From Coneutiohabitans thermophilus (GTDB taxonomy: Bacteria; Zhuqueibacterota; Zhuqueibacteria; Zhuqueibacterales; Zhuqueibacteraceae): a stretch of 40,717 bases of DNA. The translations under genes and the position numbers were made by a program. The notes below the pieces were generated by a model. That model was not told the DNA's origin. It was given only the letters and a program-made list of their open reading frames with translations, and did no database searches. This document shows, one piece after another, positions 1 to 9,600 of this stretch; position 1 is the stretch's first letter, and every line of letters begins with the position of its first letter. The stretch spans positions 1 through 40,717 of the forward strand of contig JAPDQY010000031.1 of assembly GCA_034505235.1 (NCBI GenBank). The letters are read 5' to 3'.

Positions 1-890
1 GTGTCTTCCATGCCGGGCGCAATGGCATGCATGTGGCTAATGGGATGCGGCGCCGCGGCGATGATTGCGGCAATGCGGCCGGCGCCCAGCGGTGCGGCAA
101 AGCTGACATGCAAACGATCGCCGAACAGTTGCACCAACCGGCTGTCGGGCGTGTGCTGGAAATACGGCACCAGCCGTTGAGGAGTGTCCGTGACGACCTC
201 ATAGAGCGCGTAGGGAAAATGGCGGTTGATCGCCGCCGGCTCATCCAGCGCCAGCAACCGGCCGCGGTGCAGGAAGGCGACGCGATGGCACAACCGCGCT
301 TCATCCATGTAGGGCGTCGAAACCAGAATGGTCACGCCCTCGGCGCGCAACTGCTGCAGGATTTCCCAAAACTCCCGCCGGGAGACCGGATCAACGCCGG
401 TGGTTGGTTCATCGAGCACCAGAATCTGCGGCCGGTGAATCAGCGTGCAGGAGAGCGCGAGCTTTTGCTTCATGCCGCCGGAGAGCTGGCGTGCCAGTCG
501 GTTTTTGAACGGGGCAAGCTTGCTGAAATGATAGAGCTGCTGCAGCCGCTGCTCGCGCTCGGCGGCCGGGACGCCGAACAAATCCGCAAAAAAGCGCAAA
601 TTTTCCGCCACGGAAAGATCGGGATAAAGCGAGAAGCGCTGCGGCATGTAGCCGAGAATGCTGCGAATCTGCCTCACCTCGCGGCGTACATCATGGCCGG
701 CCAGCCGCATCTCGCCGGCCTCCAGCGGCAGCAGGGTGCAGAGCGTGCGCATGCAGGTGGTTTTGCCGGCGCCATCCGGGCCGATCAAGCCGAACAACTC
801 GCCGGCGTTGATGGCGAGCGAGAGATCGTCCACGGCGCGGAGGGTGCCGTAGTTCTTGCTGAAATGGCTGATGGTGATGAGTTCCGGCAT
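1..890 (-). CDS. ABC transporter ATP-binding protein, YbhF-like (3' end outside window)
   Basis: This is the ATPase of a drug or lipophile exporter that works with the membrane-fusion and outer-membrane genes just upstream. The start ATG is at 888-890 (MPELITISHF) and the frame stays open to the window edge, giving about 296 residues. Visible motifs are Walker A GPDGAGKTT (residues 37-45), signature LSGGM (136-140) and Walker B ILVLDEPTTG (156-165). The switch (H-loop) position reads STPYMDEA, with proline where histidine is usual. The last visible residues (PGMED) resemble the end of an ABC domain, so the gene may stop just outside or continue into a second ABC half as in YbhF. It starts 108 bases after the stop of the membrane-fusion gene on the same strand. 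Family assignment is firm; substrate is unknown. Confidence 0.9.
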   Translation of the reverse strand, partial: MPELITISHFSKNYGTLRAVDDLSLAINAGELFGLIGPDGAGKTTCMRTLCTLLPLEAGEMRLAGHDVRREVRQIRSILGYMPQRFSLYPDLSVAENLRFFADLFGVPAAEREQRLQQLYHFSKLAPFKNRLARQLSGGMKQKLALSCTLIHRPQILVLDEPTTGVDPVSRREFWEILQQLRAEGVTILVSTPYMDEARLCHRVAFLHRGRLLALDEPAAINRHFPYALYEVVTDTPQRLVPYFQHTPDSRLVQLFGDRLHVSFAAPLGAGRIAAIIAAAPHPISHMHAIAPGMED

Positions 891-998
891 GGCCACCTGG
901 GGTCGGATTGCGATGGCGGGGCGCCGCCACGCGGCTCGTATGGCAGCGCGCCCCTTCCCGGCAGGCTACGGCGCCGAGCTGCCTCGACCGGCTGTGCC

Positions 999-1889
999 TC
1001 ACCAGGCCGGCGGCAGCGTGATCGTCACCGGCATGCCATGCTTCAAGCGCTGCCCGGGATTGGGAATGGTGACTTTCACGGCATATACCAGCGCGGTGCG
1101 GCTCTCGGGAGTGAGAATATTCTTGGGCGTAAACTCCGCCCTGGGGCTGATCCAGCTCACCGTGCCGCGCAGCGTCTCCGTCACGCCGTCAGGACGGATT
1201 TCCGCCGGCTGGCCGATTTTGATCTTCGACAGAAACGTCTCGGAAACATAAACCTTCGCCCACATGGTGGAGAGATCGATCAGCTCCGCCAGGGGGGCAT
1301 GCATGGGGATGGTTTCCCCGGCTTCATAGTAGCGCGTCGCCACCGTGCCGCTGATCGGTGCGGTCACGCTCGCGTCGTTGATCTGGCGCTGCAGCAGTTT
1401 GAGCTGCGCCGTCAGGCTGCGGTTGCGGCTGGCGAGTGACTGCTGGTTCTGCTGCGCCGCCTCCAGTGCCGTACGGGTGCGCTCCCGGGCGAGCTTCAAA
1501 TCATCCAAGACCTGTTGCGAGGCGGCGTTTTGCTGAAACAACTCCAGGTAGCGGTCGTGCTTGGTTTTGGCATATTCGTAATCCTCGGCCGCCCGCCGCA
1601 CATTGGTGGCCGCCAGGCGCTGCTGGATGGCCAGCTCTTCGAGACTGGCTTCGATTTGCTCGCGTTGATAGCCGAGCTTCTCGGTATCGATGACGGCCAG
1701 GATTTGCCCGCGTTCGACGACATCCCCCTCTTCGAAATTCACCTGCAGCAACAGCCCGCCGGTTTGCGCCGACACTTTGACGGCTGTGCCCTCCACAATC
1801 GCGCTGGCCTGAAACACCTCTTCTTCATTATTGCCGCAACCGGCCAGCCACAGCGAAACGACCAACCCACAAACCCCTGCCTTCTTCAT
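999..1889 (-). CDS. HlyD/YbhG-type membrane-fusion lipoprotein of an ABC efflux system
   Basis: This 296-residue periplasmic adaptor links an inner-membrane ABC exporter to a TolC-like channel. I chose ATG 1887-1889 (MKKAGVCGLV) rather than the longer open frame because it has an AGGAG about 8 bases upstream and begins with a lipoprotein signal ending LAGC (Cys18). A biotinyl-lipoyl-like half motif follows at about residues 36-70 (GGLLLQVNFEEGDVVERGQI). A coiled-coil hairpin spans about 75-175, then the second lipoyl half (APISGTVATRYYEAGETI) and a beta-barrel region. It lies between the TolC-like gene and the ABC ATPase, all on the minus strand, which matches a tripartite exporter operon. 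Function is inferred from family and context; substrate is unknown. Confidence 0.9.
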   Translation of the reverse strand: MKKAGVCGLVVSLWLAGCGNNEEEVFQASAIVEGTAVKVSAQTGGLLLQVNFEEGDVVERGQILAVIDTEKLGYQREQIEASLEELAIQQRLAATNVRRAAEDYEYAKTKHDRYLELFQQNAASQQVLDDLKLARERTRTALEAAQQNQQSLASRNRSLTAQLKLLQRQINDASVTAPISGTVATRYYEAGETIPMHAPLAELIDLSTMWAKVYVSETFLSKIKIGQPAEIRPDGVTETLRGTVSWISPRAEFTPKNILTPESRTALVYAVKVTIPNPGQRLKHGMPVTITLPPAW

Positions 1890-2015
1890 ATCATGCTCCT
1901 GGGAACAAAACCGCAGTGTCACACGCCACACTGCCGGTTGCGCCTGCGATCGAATTTGCGAGGCCCGTGACCGGCGCCCAAAACCGTGGCGGCTGGCACC
2001 GGCACCCGGCAATTG

Positions 2016-3332
2016 TCATTGCAACGGCACGCTGCCGCCGGTGGCGAGCTGCAATTCACTGTGCGCCAGATGGTATTGCACCAGCGTGCGCTGAAGCTGC
2101 AGCTCGGCGGCGCGCAGATCGTTTTCGGCCACGATGACATCGTTGGTGGTGGCCACGCCCTCGCGCTGGTGCACCGTGACAATGCGATAGCGTTCCTGCT
2201 GCTGCGCCACCAGGTGCTCGGCCAGCGCGATCTGGCGGGCGGCAAGCTGCAGGTTTTCGTAGCCGCGTTCGACTTCATGGCTGATGCTGGCTGTGAGCTC
2301 GCGCTCCTGCAGACTCAGTCGCGTGCGTTCGGCTTCCGCCTGCTGCACGCGGCGGTGATCCTGCCGGCCGCGCCACAAATTCCACTGCAGATTCACCCCC
2401 ACCACGCCATATCGCATCCACTCATTGGCGACTTGATTGAGACCGGGCTTGGCATAGTGATAACTCGCCTCGGCGCTCAGCATGGGATAATAGGCGGCGG
2501 CAGCCAGCCGGCGAGTGAGCTCGGCGGCCCGCTGGCCGTTGCGCACGCTGGCCAGCTCCGGCCGGCGTTGCAGCGCGAGTTGGATGAGCTGCGCCACAGG
2601 CGGAGGGCTGGCGGCCGGCCGTGCCAGCGGCGCCTCCGCGATCGGCCGCACCACCGGGAGATCGAGCAGGCGCGCCATCTGCAAATCCAGCAACCGTTGA
2701 TCGCGGCGGTTCTGATCCTGCTCGATGTTGAGTTGCAGTATTTGATTGTGAACCTGCAGCGTGTCGAAGGCCATCACCTGCGCGGCATGATACAGGCTGC
2801 GCATCTGTTCGAGTTGCACCCGCAGCCGGCGTTCACTCGCCGCCTGGATCTGCGCCTGGCGTTTGAGCGCCTGGGCTTGATAAAAAACCTGCTGCACCAG
2901 AAAGGTGGTTTGCTGCCGCAACAGCTCGCGGCGCAGCGCTTCGGACTGCATGGAGTTTTGCGCCAGTGCCACCTGGGTGCGCAGGCGGCCGCCGCTGAAC
3001 AGTGGCTGGCGCAGGGCGAGAGCGAGATCGCTGCGGTCATGGCCGCCCAGCTCGATCTGAATCAAACGGCCGCCGGTAAGGCTGCGCGGCAGTTCGAATT
3101 TCGCCAGTTCATCGGTGTAGGAGGCCGTGGCGATGACATCGAGGCTGGGCAGGAGCTGGCCCCGGCGCAGGTCAACCTCCAGGCGGGCACTCGTCTCGCG
3201 CTGCTCCTGTTGTTTGAGTTGCAGATTGTTCGCGAGGGCAAGTTCGAGGGCTTCCTCCAGCGCCAGCGGCGTTTGCGCCGCCAGACCGCCCCCCAGCAGA
3301 AAAACGACCAGCGCACTCTGGGATATTTTCAT
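2016..3332 (-). CDS. TolC-like outer-membrane efflux protein
   Basis: This 438-residue outer-membrane channel is the first gene of the tripartite exporter operon. It starts at ATG 3330-3332, with GAGGAGGA directly upstream. A signal peptide (MKISQSALVVFLLGGGLAAQ) precedes the mature N-terminus TPLALEEALELALANN, the usual opening of the OEP family. Two OEP repeats are visible: residues about 20-210 and 220-430, the second opening with LIQLALQRRPEL. The composition is Gln/Ala/Leu/Arg-rich helical, as expected for the periplasmic tunnel. The stop lies 126 bases upstream of the membrane-fusion start. A TTGACA lies upstream near 3393 on the minus strand, but I see no convincing -10 with it. Confidence 0.9.
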   Translation of the reverse strand: MKISQSALVVFLLGGGLAAQTPLALEEALELALANNLQLKQQEQRETSARLEVDLRRGQLLPSLDVIATASYTDELAKFELPRSLTGGRLIQIELGGHDRSDLALALRQPLFSGGRLRTQVALAQNSMQSEALRRELLRQQTTFLVQQVFYQAQALKRQAQIQAASERRLRVQLEQMRSLYHAAQVMAFDTLQVHNQILQLNIEQDQNRRDQRLLDLQMARLLDLPVVRPIAEAPLARPAASPPPVAQLIQLALQRRPELASVRNGQRAAELTRRLAAAAYYPMLSAEASYHYAKPGLNQVANEWMRYGVVGVNLQWNLWRGRQDHRRVQQAEAERTRLSLQERELTASISHEVERGYENLQLAARQIALAEHLVAQQQERYRIVTVHQREGVATTNDVIVAENDLRAAELQLQRTLVQYHLAHSELQLATGGSVPLQ

Positions 3333-4605
3333 TCCTCCTCACCTGGCAAATCGTCGATTCCCGGCGCGTTTACGGATGAAACCATGCGCCCGGCATTGTC
3401 AACCGTGTGGCTCGAGTTGTTCGCTTGCGCGGTGGGTGAACCGAAGCAACATTTTCCCCGCCCGCAGATTGCACACCGCATCCCATTTTTTTATGTGCAA
3501 AAGATGCTCGACCCCAGCAGGGCCCGGGGTAAAATTTCGCCCGCCGCAAGCATCGTTGGAATTGTGAGGCAACGGCCAAGTCGTTGCGGGAACAGTTTTG
3601 CAGGCGTTCGCGATTTCGCGATGGTCACTAAATACAAAAGCACGCGTGTGGAGTCAAGCACTTTCTTGTTGCAGCAGGAATGCCCGGGTTGCGTGTGGAA
3701 CATGGTGCCGACCTCTTGTCCCATGCTGCCAACCCTTCGGAAAAGCAAGTCAATGGCGCGCAAAACAATTCAAAAGCAATCACGGAAAAATGAATGGCAA
3801 AAATACGCAGGCGGGTTTTCCTCAAAAACACTCTTGGCCCGTGCATTTTGCACCCGGATCGATCCGCGCCGCGAGCAATGCCGATTTGCTCGCGACGCCC
3901 AGCCCCACAGGGCGTGGGGCATAAAAAATGCAGGCAAACGTGCGGTCAACGCCGGCAGGAGTAACTTGTTGGCTTCTCATCAAGGAACTGCGCCAGATCA
4001 TGAGAGATTGCCATGCCCGCATGGGCACTCATCAGAATGAAAATGAGCTATTCGTAATAGTGCTTTCAGGCACCGACCCTAAAGGGTCCACTACAAAAGT
4101 GGTAAATTCGACAGGCCACTCCCGACGGAGTTTGCCTTTTGAAGGGAGGGGCGCAGCTGCAGACACTTCGCTCCGCTGGAGCTGTTTTCCGGTGCCGCCA
4201 TGAAATAAGAGGGAGGACAACCGGCAGTTCCGCTCGGCATGCCCTGTTCATGGCACGACCGAGATTCAAGCATCGATGTCAAGATCAAACCCCAAGATCC
4301 GCGCACGAAAACGAAGTCCCGCGAAAAACCCATTTTCGTGGGAGTGCATTTGCTTGGGAGAAAATACGAGCTGGCTTTGGCAGCAAACGGAAAAATTCCG
4401 CCCCGAAAAAGAAGCCCCGCCGAAAAGGCATGTGGGTGGGAGTGTATTTTCGTGAGGGATTGCCTGCAGCACCGGCGTGTTCACGTTGAGGTGCGCGCCG
4501 AATCGCAGGGGGGATGGCTTGCTTTTCGCTTTTTTGCTGTGTACTCTAAACGGCACAGGCGATGTCATTTCAGCAACGTTACTCACGATTAGGAAGGGAT
4601 GAGTC
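3333..4605 (+). other. Gene-free intergenic region between divergent genes, with repeats
   Basis: These 1273 bases separate the minus-strand exporter operon from the plus-strand dehydrogenase. No open frame here resembles a protein. The stretch holds a copy of a dispersed repeat (4014-4100). A GC hairpin near 3900-3920 (GCCCCAC/GTGGGGC) has no T-tract in a useful place. Two short similar segments containing GGGAGTG lie near 4341 and 4437. A possible dehydrogenase promoter (TTGCTT, 17-base spacer, TACTCT) lies at 4519-4547. Nothing else was recognised. Confidence 0.6.
4014..4100 (+). repeat. Dispersed intergenic repeat, copy A (inverted partner at 6006-6075)
   Basis: Positions 4030-4100 (CATCAGAATGA...ACAAAAGT) match the reverse complement of 6006-6075 at roughly 80 percent by eye over 70-71 bases. 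The preceding bases (4014-4045) also match the reverse complement of 10899-10930 with about five differences. It therefore looks like one member of a short, non-coding repeat family scattered through this genome. Confidence 0.75.
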
Positions 4606-5601
4606 ATGGCGATTCGTGTGGTGCAGTTCGGCCTCGGCCCCATCGGCCAGGCATGTGTGAAGGTGTTGCTGCAGAAAGCAGGAGTGGAAGTGGCGGGCGC
4701 AATCGATATCGACCCGGCCAAAGTGGGGCGTGATCTCGGCGAGGTGTGCGGCCTGCGCCGGACCACCGGTCTGGTGGTGCGTGGTGACGCCGCCGCGGCT
4801 CTGGCAGAGTGGCGGCCGCAAGTGGTGGTGCACACCACCAGTTCCTTTCTCAATCGGATCGACGAGCAGCTTGCGACCATCGTGCGTGCCGGCAGCCACG
4901 TCGTCTCCTCGAGCGAGGAATTGTTTTATCCCTACGAGCGCGATCCGGAATTCTGCCGGCGCCTCGATGCCTTGGCGCAACAGCACGGTGTGGCGGTGGT
5001 GGCCACCGGCGTGAATCCGGGTTTTGCGATGGACATTCTGCCGCTCACCCTGACCGGCGTGTGCACCGCGGTGCGGGCCATCCGCATCACGCGGGTGGCG
5101 GATGCCAGCAAACGCCGCCTGCCCTTCCAACAGAAAATCGGCGCCGGCCTGACCCCGGCACAATTCCGCGCCAAAGTGCGCGCCGGCGGCTTTGGCCACA
5201 TTGGCCTGCGCGAATCCGCGCTCACCATTCTCCGGCGCCTGGGCTGGCAGGCTGACCAGTTCATTGAATCGCTCAAGCCCGTGCGCGCGACACGGCGCAT
5301 CACCACACCTTACCTGACCGTGGCGAAAGGCCAGGTCACCGGCATTCATCAAATGCTCAAATGCCGGCAGGCAGGCAAAGACCTGCTGGTGTTCGATTGG
5401 AAAATGTACGTCGGTGCACCGGAGAGTTTTGACCGGGTGGAGATCAAAGGCGAGCCGCCGCTCACCATGAATATTGCGGGCGGCATCTTCGGCGACACCG
5501 GCACGATCGGGGCGCTGGTCAACACCATCCCCAAAGTCCTGCAGGCGGCGCCCGGCTTGCGCACGACGGTCGAATTGCCGGTGCCGCATGCGTTTTTGTG
5601 A
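4606..5601 (+). CDS. DapB-fold NAD(P)-dependent dehydrogenase, 2,4-diaminopentanoate dehydrogenase-like
   Basis: This 331-residue cytoplasmic oxidoreductase resembles 2,4-diaminopentanoate dehydrogenase and related DapB-family proteins. ATG 4606 is preceded by AGGAAGGG. The Rossmann motif is VVQFGLGPIGQ (residues 5-15), followed by an acidic second-strand end (AIDIDPAKVG, 32-41). Further family-like segments are HTTSSFLNR, SSSEELFYPY, VATGVNPGFAMDILPLTLT and the C-terminal GDTGTIGALVNTIPKVLQA. In Clostridia this enzyme acts in ornithine fermentation, but no other ornithine-pathway gene is adjacent, so the substrate here is open. The gene stands alone between two long gaps flanked by inverted copies of a 71-bp repeat. 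A possible promoter (TTGCTT-N17-TACTCT) lies at 4519-4547. Family confidence is good; exact reaction is moderate. Confidence 0.75.
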   Translation: MAIRVVQFGLGPIGQACVKVLLQKAGVEVAGAIDIDPAKVGRDLGEVCGLRRTTGLVVRGDAAAALAEWRPQVVVHTTSSFLNRIDEQLATIVRAGSHVVSSSEELFYPYERDPEFCRRLDALAQQHGVAVVATGVNPGFAMDILPLTLTGVCTAVRAIRITRVADASKRRLPFQQKIGAGLTPAQFRAKVRAGGFGHIGLRESALTILRRLGWQADQFIESLKPVRATRRITTPYLTVAKGQVTGIHQMLKCRQAGKDLLVFDWKMYVGAPESFDRVEIKGEPPLTMNIAGGIFGDTGTIGALVNTIPKVLQAAPGLRTTVELPVPHAFL

Positions 5602-6005
5602 AGCTGCAGACCTGTCACGCCTCCCGACAGCAAAACGGACCGTCCGGTTTGCACCCGGTGTGAGTTTGATCCGCGCCGCCGGCGGGCTCACCACAAATCT
5701 GCCGGGCGGGAGAGACAGCAGCAGGCCGCTGCCATGCGTGTGATGTTCCAAAGGACGATCATGACCGCGAAGCTTTTCGGAACACAGATTTTCGCCGACG
5801 AATGCAGATGCAAAACCGCGGCGGTCATCAGCGTTCATCTGCGTCCAAAAATGTCACGAAAACTGCAATCATGGCACGGCCAAGCCATGGCAGAGCAAAC
5901 AGGGAATTGGAAAAAATCCCGACCGCGAAGTTTTTTGAACCGCCAAGCCGCCAAGGAGACAAAGCAATGCCCGGCTGGCTCGTGGTTCAAATTTAGTGCG
6001 AAAAT

Positions 6006-6075
6006 ACTTTTGTGGTAGACCCTTCCGGGTCGGTGCCTGAAGGCATTACTACAAAAGCTCATTTCCATTCTGATG
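6006..6075 (-). repeat. Dispersed intergenic repeat, copy B (inverted relative to copy A)
   Basis: The reverse complement of these 70 bases aligns with 4030-4100 with one length difference and roughly 80 percent identity by eye. Shared blocks include CATCAGAATG, AAATGAGCT, TCAGGCACCGACCC and CACAAAAGT/TACAAAAGT. The two copies face each other across the dehydrogenase gene. Confidence 0.75.
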
Positions 6076-6331
6076 GGGGTCGCGCGTGGCACGTCAAATT
6101 ACCCTCCCCAGGGCGGTTGGAGGTCGCAATCAAATCGGCATTCCTCGGGGGAAGGAAGCAATCCGGGCGAAAAATTCAGGTGGTGATTTTGTCAAAACTG
6201 CCACGTGTTTTTGCAGTGTGGGGGGATTGTTTTGCCGGAAAAGTCAATGGCATCGCACCCCAGGTCTGCCGCGAGGCGGCTTGCGCGCCGCCGCACGGCC
6301 CTGCGACATCACCAGATGCCGGAAATTTAGC

Positions 6332-6359
6332 TTGCATTTTTTTGCGGGCACCCTATATT
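6332..6359 (+). promoter_or_regulatory. Candidate sigma-70-type promoter
   Basis: TTGCAT (6332-6337), a 16-base spacer and TATATT (6354-6359). The -10 matches that of the promoters before rpsT and the DUF3098 gene. It lies about 280 bases before the large exported protein gene, so it would give a long leader. Confidence 0.35.
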
Positions 6360-6636
6360 GCATGCATCTTTGCATGCCACGCCAGGCAGGGCGCATTCAC
6401 GGTGATTTTGGGGCAGGTGTGAAATGGCCAACTCATTCGCAAGCGCGTTTCCCCGGCTGAGCACTGAGGAGCCTGTATTTCATCTGACGAAATGAAAGCG
6501 GAGGGCCATTGTCCTGCGCAAGCGGGATCACCCCGGTGAGTGACGCCGGCGCACTCCGTCTCGACAAGCTTGCATTCGCCGTTGGCGAAGTGGTGTTTGC
6601 GCTGAAGATTTCCGGCTGAAGGAGAAGGAGGACGCT

Positions 6637-9600
6637 ATGTCTGTCAAGCGTGGGTTGCAACGTGCCATATTTCCTGCCGCGGCGTTGCTGCTGTGGCCGG
6701 CCTCATTCCAGCCAGTCGTTGCCACCCCCCTCGTGAATGCCGGGTCATCCCTCCGGCAGCAGTTGGTTCGCATCTCACCCAACCCCATCATTCGTGAAGC
6801 GGCAGCCGGCCACCCGGTGTATTACGTGTTGACCATCGCCAACCTGGGTGAAACCGCCGACCGCTATCGTCTCGCCACCGCCGGTCATCTCTGGCCGGTG
6901 ACAATTCTCACTGCGGATACGGCACGCAAGATCACGGAAACCGGCGAGCTGGCCGCGGGCGGGCAATTCAATTTCGTCATCCAGCTCGATGTCCCCAGCA
7001 CCGCCGCCCGCGGCGTGCGTGACACGCTGTGGGTCGGCGTCACCTCACTCACCGATCCCGGCATCCGCGATTCCAGCTTCGTTGCCACCACCTCGCTGGG
7101 GGCCGCCGCCACTCTGCCGTTCATCGAAACGTTTGCCACCACCGCTTTGAGCCCGGTGCGCTGGCTGGACAACTTCGGGCCGGCGGTGATCAACAATCGC
7201 GCGCAAAACGAGCCGAGCCCGGCGTTTTCCCTGAATTTCGACGGCAGTGCCACCGGCGGTGATCTGGTGCAATCGCAGCCGATCAATCTCGCCGGCAAGC
7301 GCGACGTGGTTTTCCAGTTTGCCTATCAGCGCGGCGGCGAGGGCAGCAATTCGCCGGAAACCGGCGATGATTTTTTCGTGGATTACTACAACCGCGATGG
7401 GGAATGGCTCAATCTCATCACCCTGCCGGGGGCGGGACCCCGCCAAACCGTGTTTGAACCCGTCTCGGTTATTCTGCCGCATGATGCCTATCACAGCAGT
7501 CTGCGCCTGCGCTTCCGCAATATTGCCACGCCCGGGCCGTTCGATGACTGGTTCATCGATGACATTCGCCTGCTCGATTTGCCGCCGGCGCGGCTGCCCT
7601 TCGCCGACAGTTTCACGGAACGCACTCTCGCGGCCACGCTTTGGCCGGAAAACAACGGCGCGCTGGTGAATGATCTGGCGCTCAACCCGCCCAGCCCGCC
7701 ATATGCGCTGAATCTGCCCGGTGGCAGCAGCGTGCAGAGCGTGCCGCTCGATCTCTCCGTCGAAAACGCCGTTTCACTGCGCTATTACTTCGAGCAAACC
7801 GGTGCCGGCGAAGAGCCGGATGCCGGCGACGATCTGGTGATCGAGTTTCGCGATGCCGCCAACAATTGGCAGGAATTGGTGCGCCATCCCGGAGAAGATG
7901 GCGGCCTGCCGGTGTTCACCCGCAAGGAAATCGTGCTGCCGCCGGCGGCTTATCACCGCAATTTTCGCCTGCGCTTCCGCAACACCGGCGCGCAGGATCG
8001 CGACGACTGGTTTGTCGATGACGTGCGCCTGGATGTGTTCGCGCCCTCGGATATCGCGGTGACGCCTGCCAGCATCACGGTCAAACTCTTCGAGAATGAC
8101 CACACCACCCGCCTGCTCAGGATCGATAACACCGGTGTCGGCGATTTGTTCTACAGCCTGCGCATCGTGCCGCCAGATTTTGGCACGGCGCGGCGCCCCC
8201 CTGCGAACCAGCCTTTTTGGCGCTATCCCCGGTCACACTACACCGCCCCGGGCAAGCACGAGATTGACGGACGGCGCGGCCATCCCGTGGTGGCCGGGCG
8301 CGGGGGCCCGGACAATTTCGGCTACACCTGGCGCGACAGTAATGATCCGGCCGGCCCGACCTTCAACTGGCAGGACATTGCCGCGACCGGCACCCGCATC
8401 CCCGATGCCGGCGATGATGACAACCTCGGTCCGTTTGTCATCGGCTTTGCGTTTCCATTTTATGATTCCGTCTACACCACTTTTCGTTTCTGCACCAACG
8501 GTTTCATTTCCTTCAGCAGCACCTCCAGCGCCTTCAGCAACAACCCGGTTCCCAGCCTGGGTGTGCCGGATTTGGTGGCGCCCTTTTGGGACGATCTCGA
8601 GGTGCGGTCCGGCGCCGCCTACTATCATGCCGACGGCAACAAGCTGATCGTGCAGTGGCAAAACGTCCGGCGCGCGAGCGGCGAGGGCCCGTATACTTTT
8701 CAACTGGTGCTCACGCCCGAGGGCAACATCCTCTTTCAATATTTGTCGCTCGCCGGACCGGCAAATTTCTGTACGGTCGGCATCCAAAACCGCCAAACCA
8801 GTGACGGCCTGGAGGTGGCGTTCAACACGAATTATGTGAAAGACAGTCTGGCGGTGTTGATCAGCCGGCCGGCGAGCTGGTTGGCGTTCACCCCGCGTTT
8901 GGGCATTTTGGGCAGCGGCCGGCAGCAGGAGGTGGCACTGGAATTTCGCGCCGCCGGGCTGTCACCCGCGCTGACCTATCAGGCGGAATTGCGGGTGGAA
9001 AGCAATGATCTCGATGAGCCCAGCGTGCCGGTGCACCTCACCCTGGAAGTCCTGGCGTTGAGTGATACCACCCGCCACTTCCCCGATCCTGAAACCACGG
9101 CGGTGAGGTATCCCATGGTGATTGAACGGGCCACCATTGCCGGTGTCGATCTGGCGGCCGGCGATGAAATTGGCGTTTTCACGCCCGGCGGCAAATTGGC
9201 GGGCAGCGTGGTATGGCCGGCCCGGCCACCCGTCCGCCTGGTGGCTTACGGAGATGATCCCGCCACCACTGCGGTGGAAGGCTTTAAACGCGGGGAGACC
9301 ATTTACTTCCGGATTTGGGACAGCAGCCGCGGCGAGCGCGACTACCCTGCCACCGCCACCTACACACGCGGCGACGGCTCCTTTGGCACGGCGGACTCCG
9401 CGCACATCGCCCTGCTCGCGGCACAAATCACTTTCACGCGGCGGCAAAATCTCACCGCAGGCTGGAGCTGGATTTCCCTCAACGTTGCGCCGGCCAATCC
9501 CGCGGTCGAGGCGGCTTTTCACAACACCAAACACCTGCGTATCCTGAAGGATTTGCAGGGTCATGTGTTCATTCCCAATCTGGTCAACACTCTCGGCAAT

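Larger units (their letters stand above)
5602..6636 (+). other. Gene-free intergenic region with repeat relics
   Basis: These 1035 bases contain no convincing gene. They hold the inverted repeat copy at 6006-6075 and a promoter-like sequence at 6332-6359. A segment near 5786-5845 has ATGCAGATG and ATCTGCGTCC units, and a CGCCAAGCCGCCAAGGAG segment lies near 5941. Short units of the last two kinds recur in many environmental genomes; here they look like decayed non-coding repeats. Confidence 0.55.

Noticed and set aside
3890..3925. GC-rich hairpin GCCCCAC/GTGGGGC as a terminator
   Set aside because: The following bases are A-rich on the plus strand and the T-run is on the wrong side for the minus strand. 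No gene ends here.
1986..4040. 684-codon plus-strand frame opposite the TolC-like gene
   Set aside because: Its reading over 2016-3332 is antisense to a well-recognised outer-membrane protein, and the rest crosses repeat-bearing intergenic DNA.
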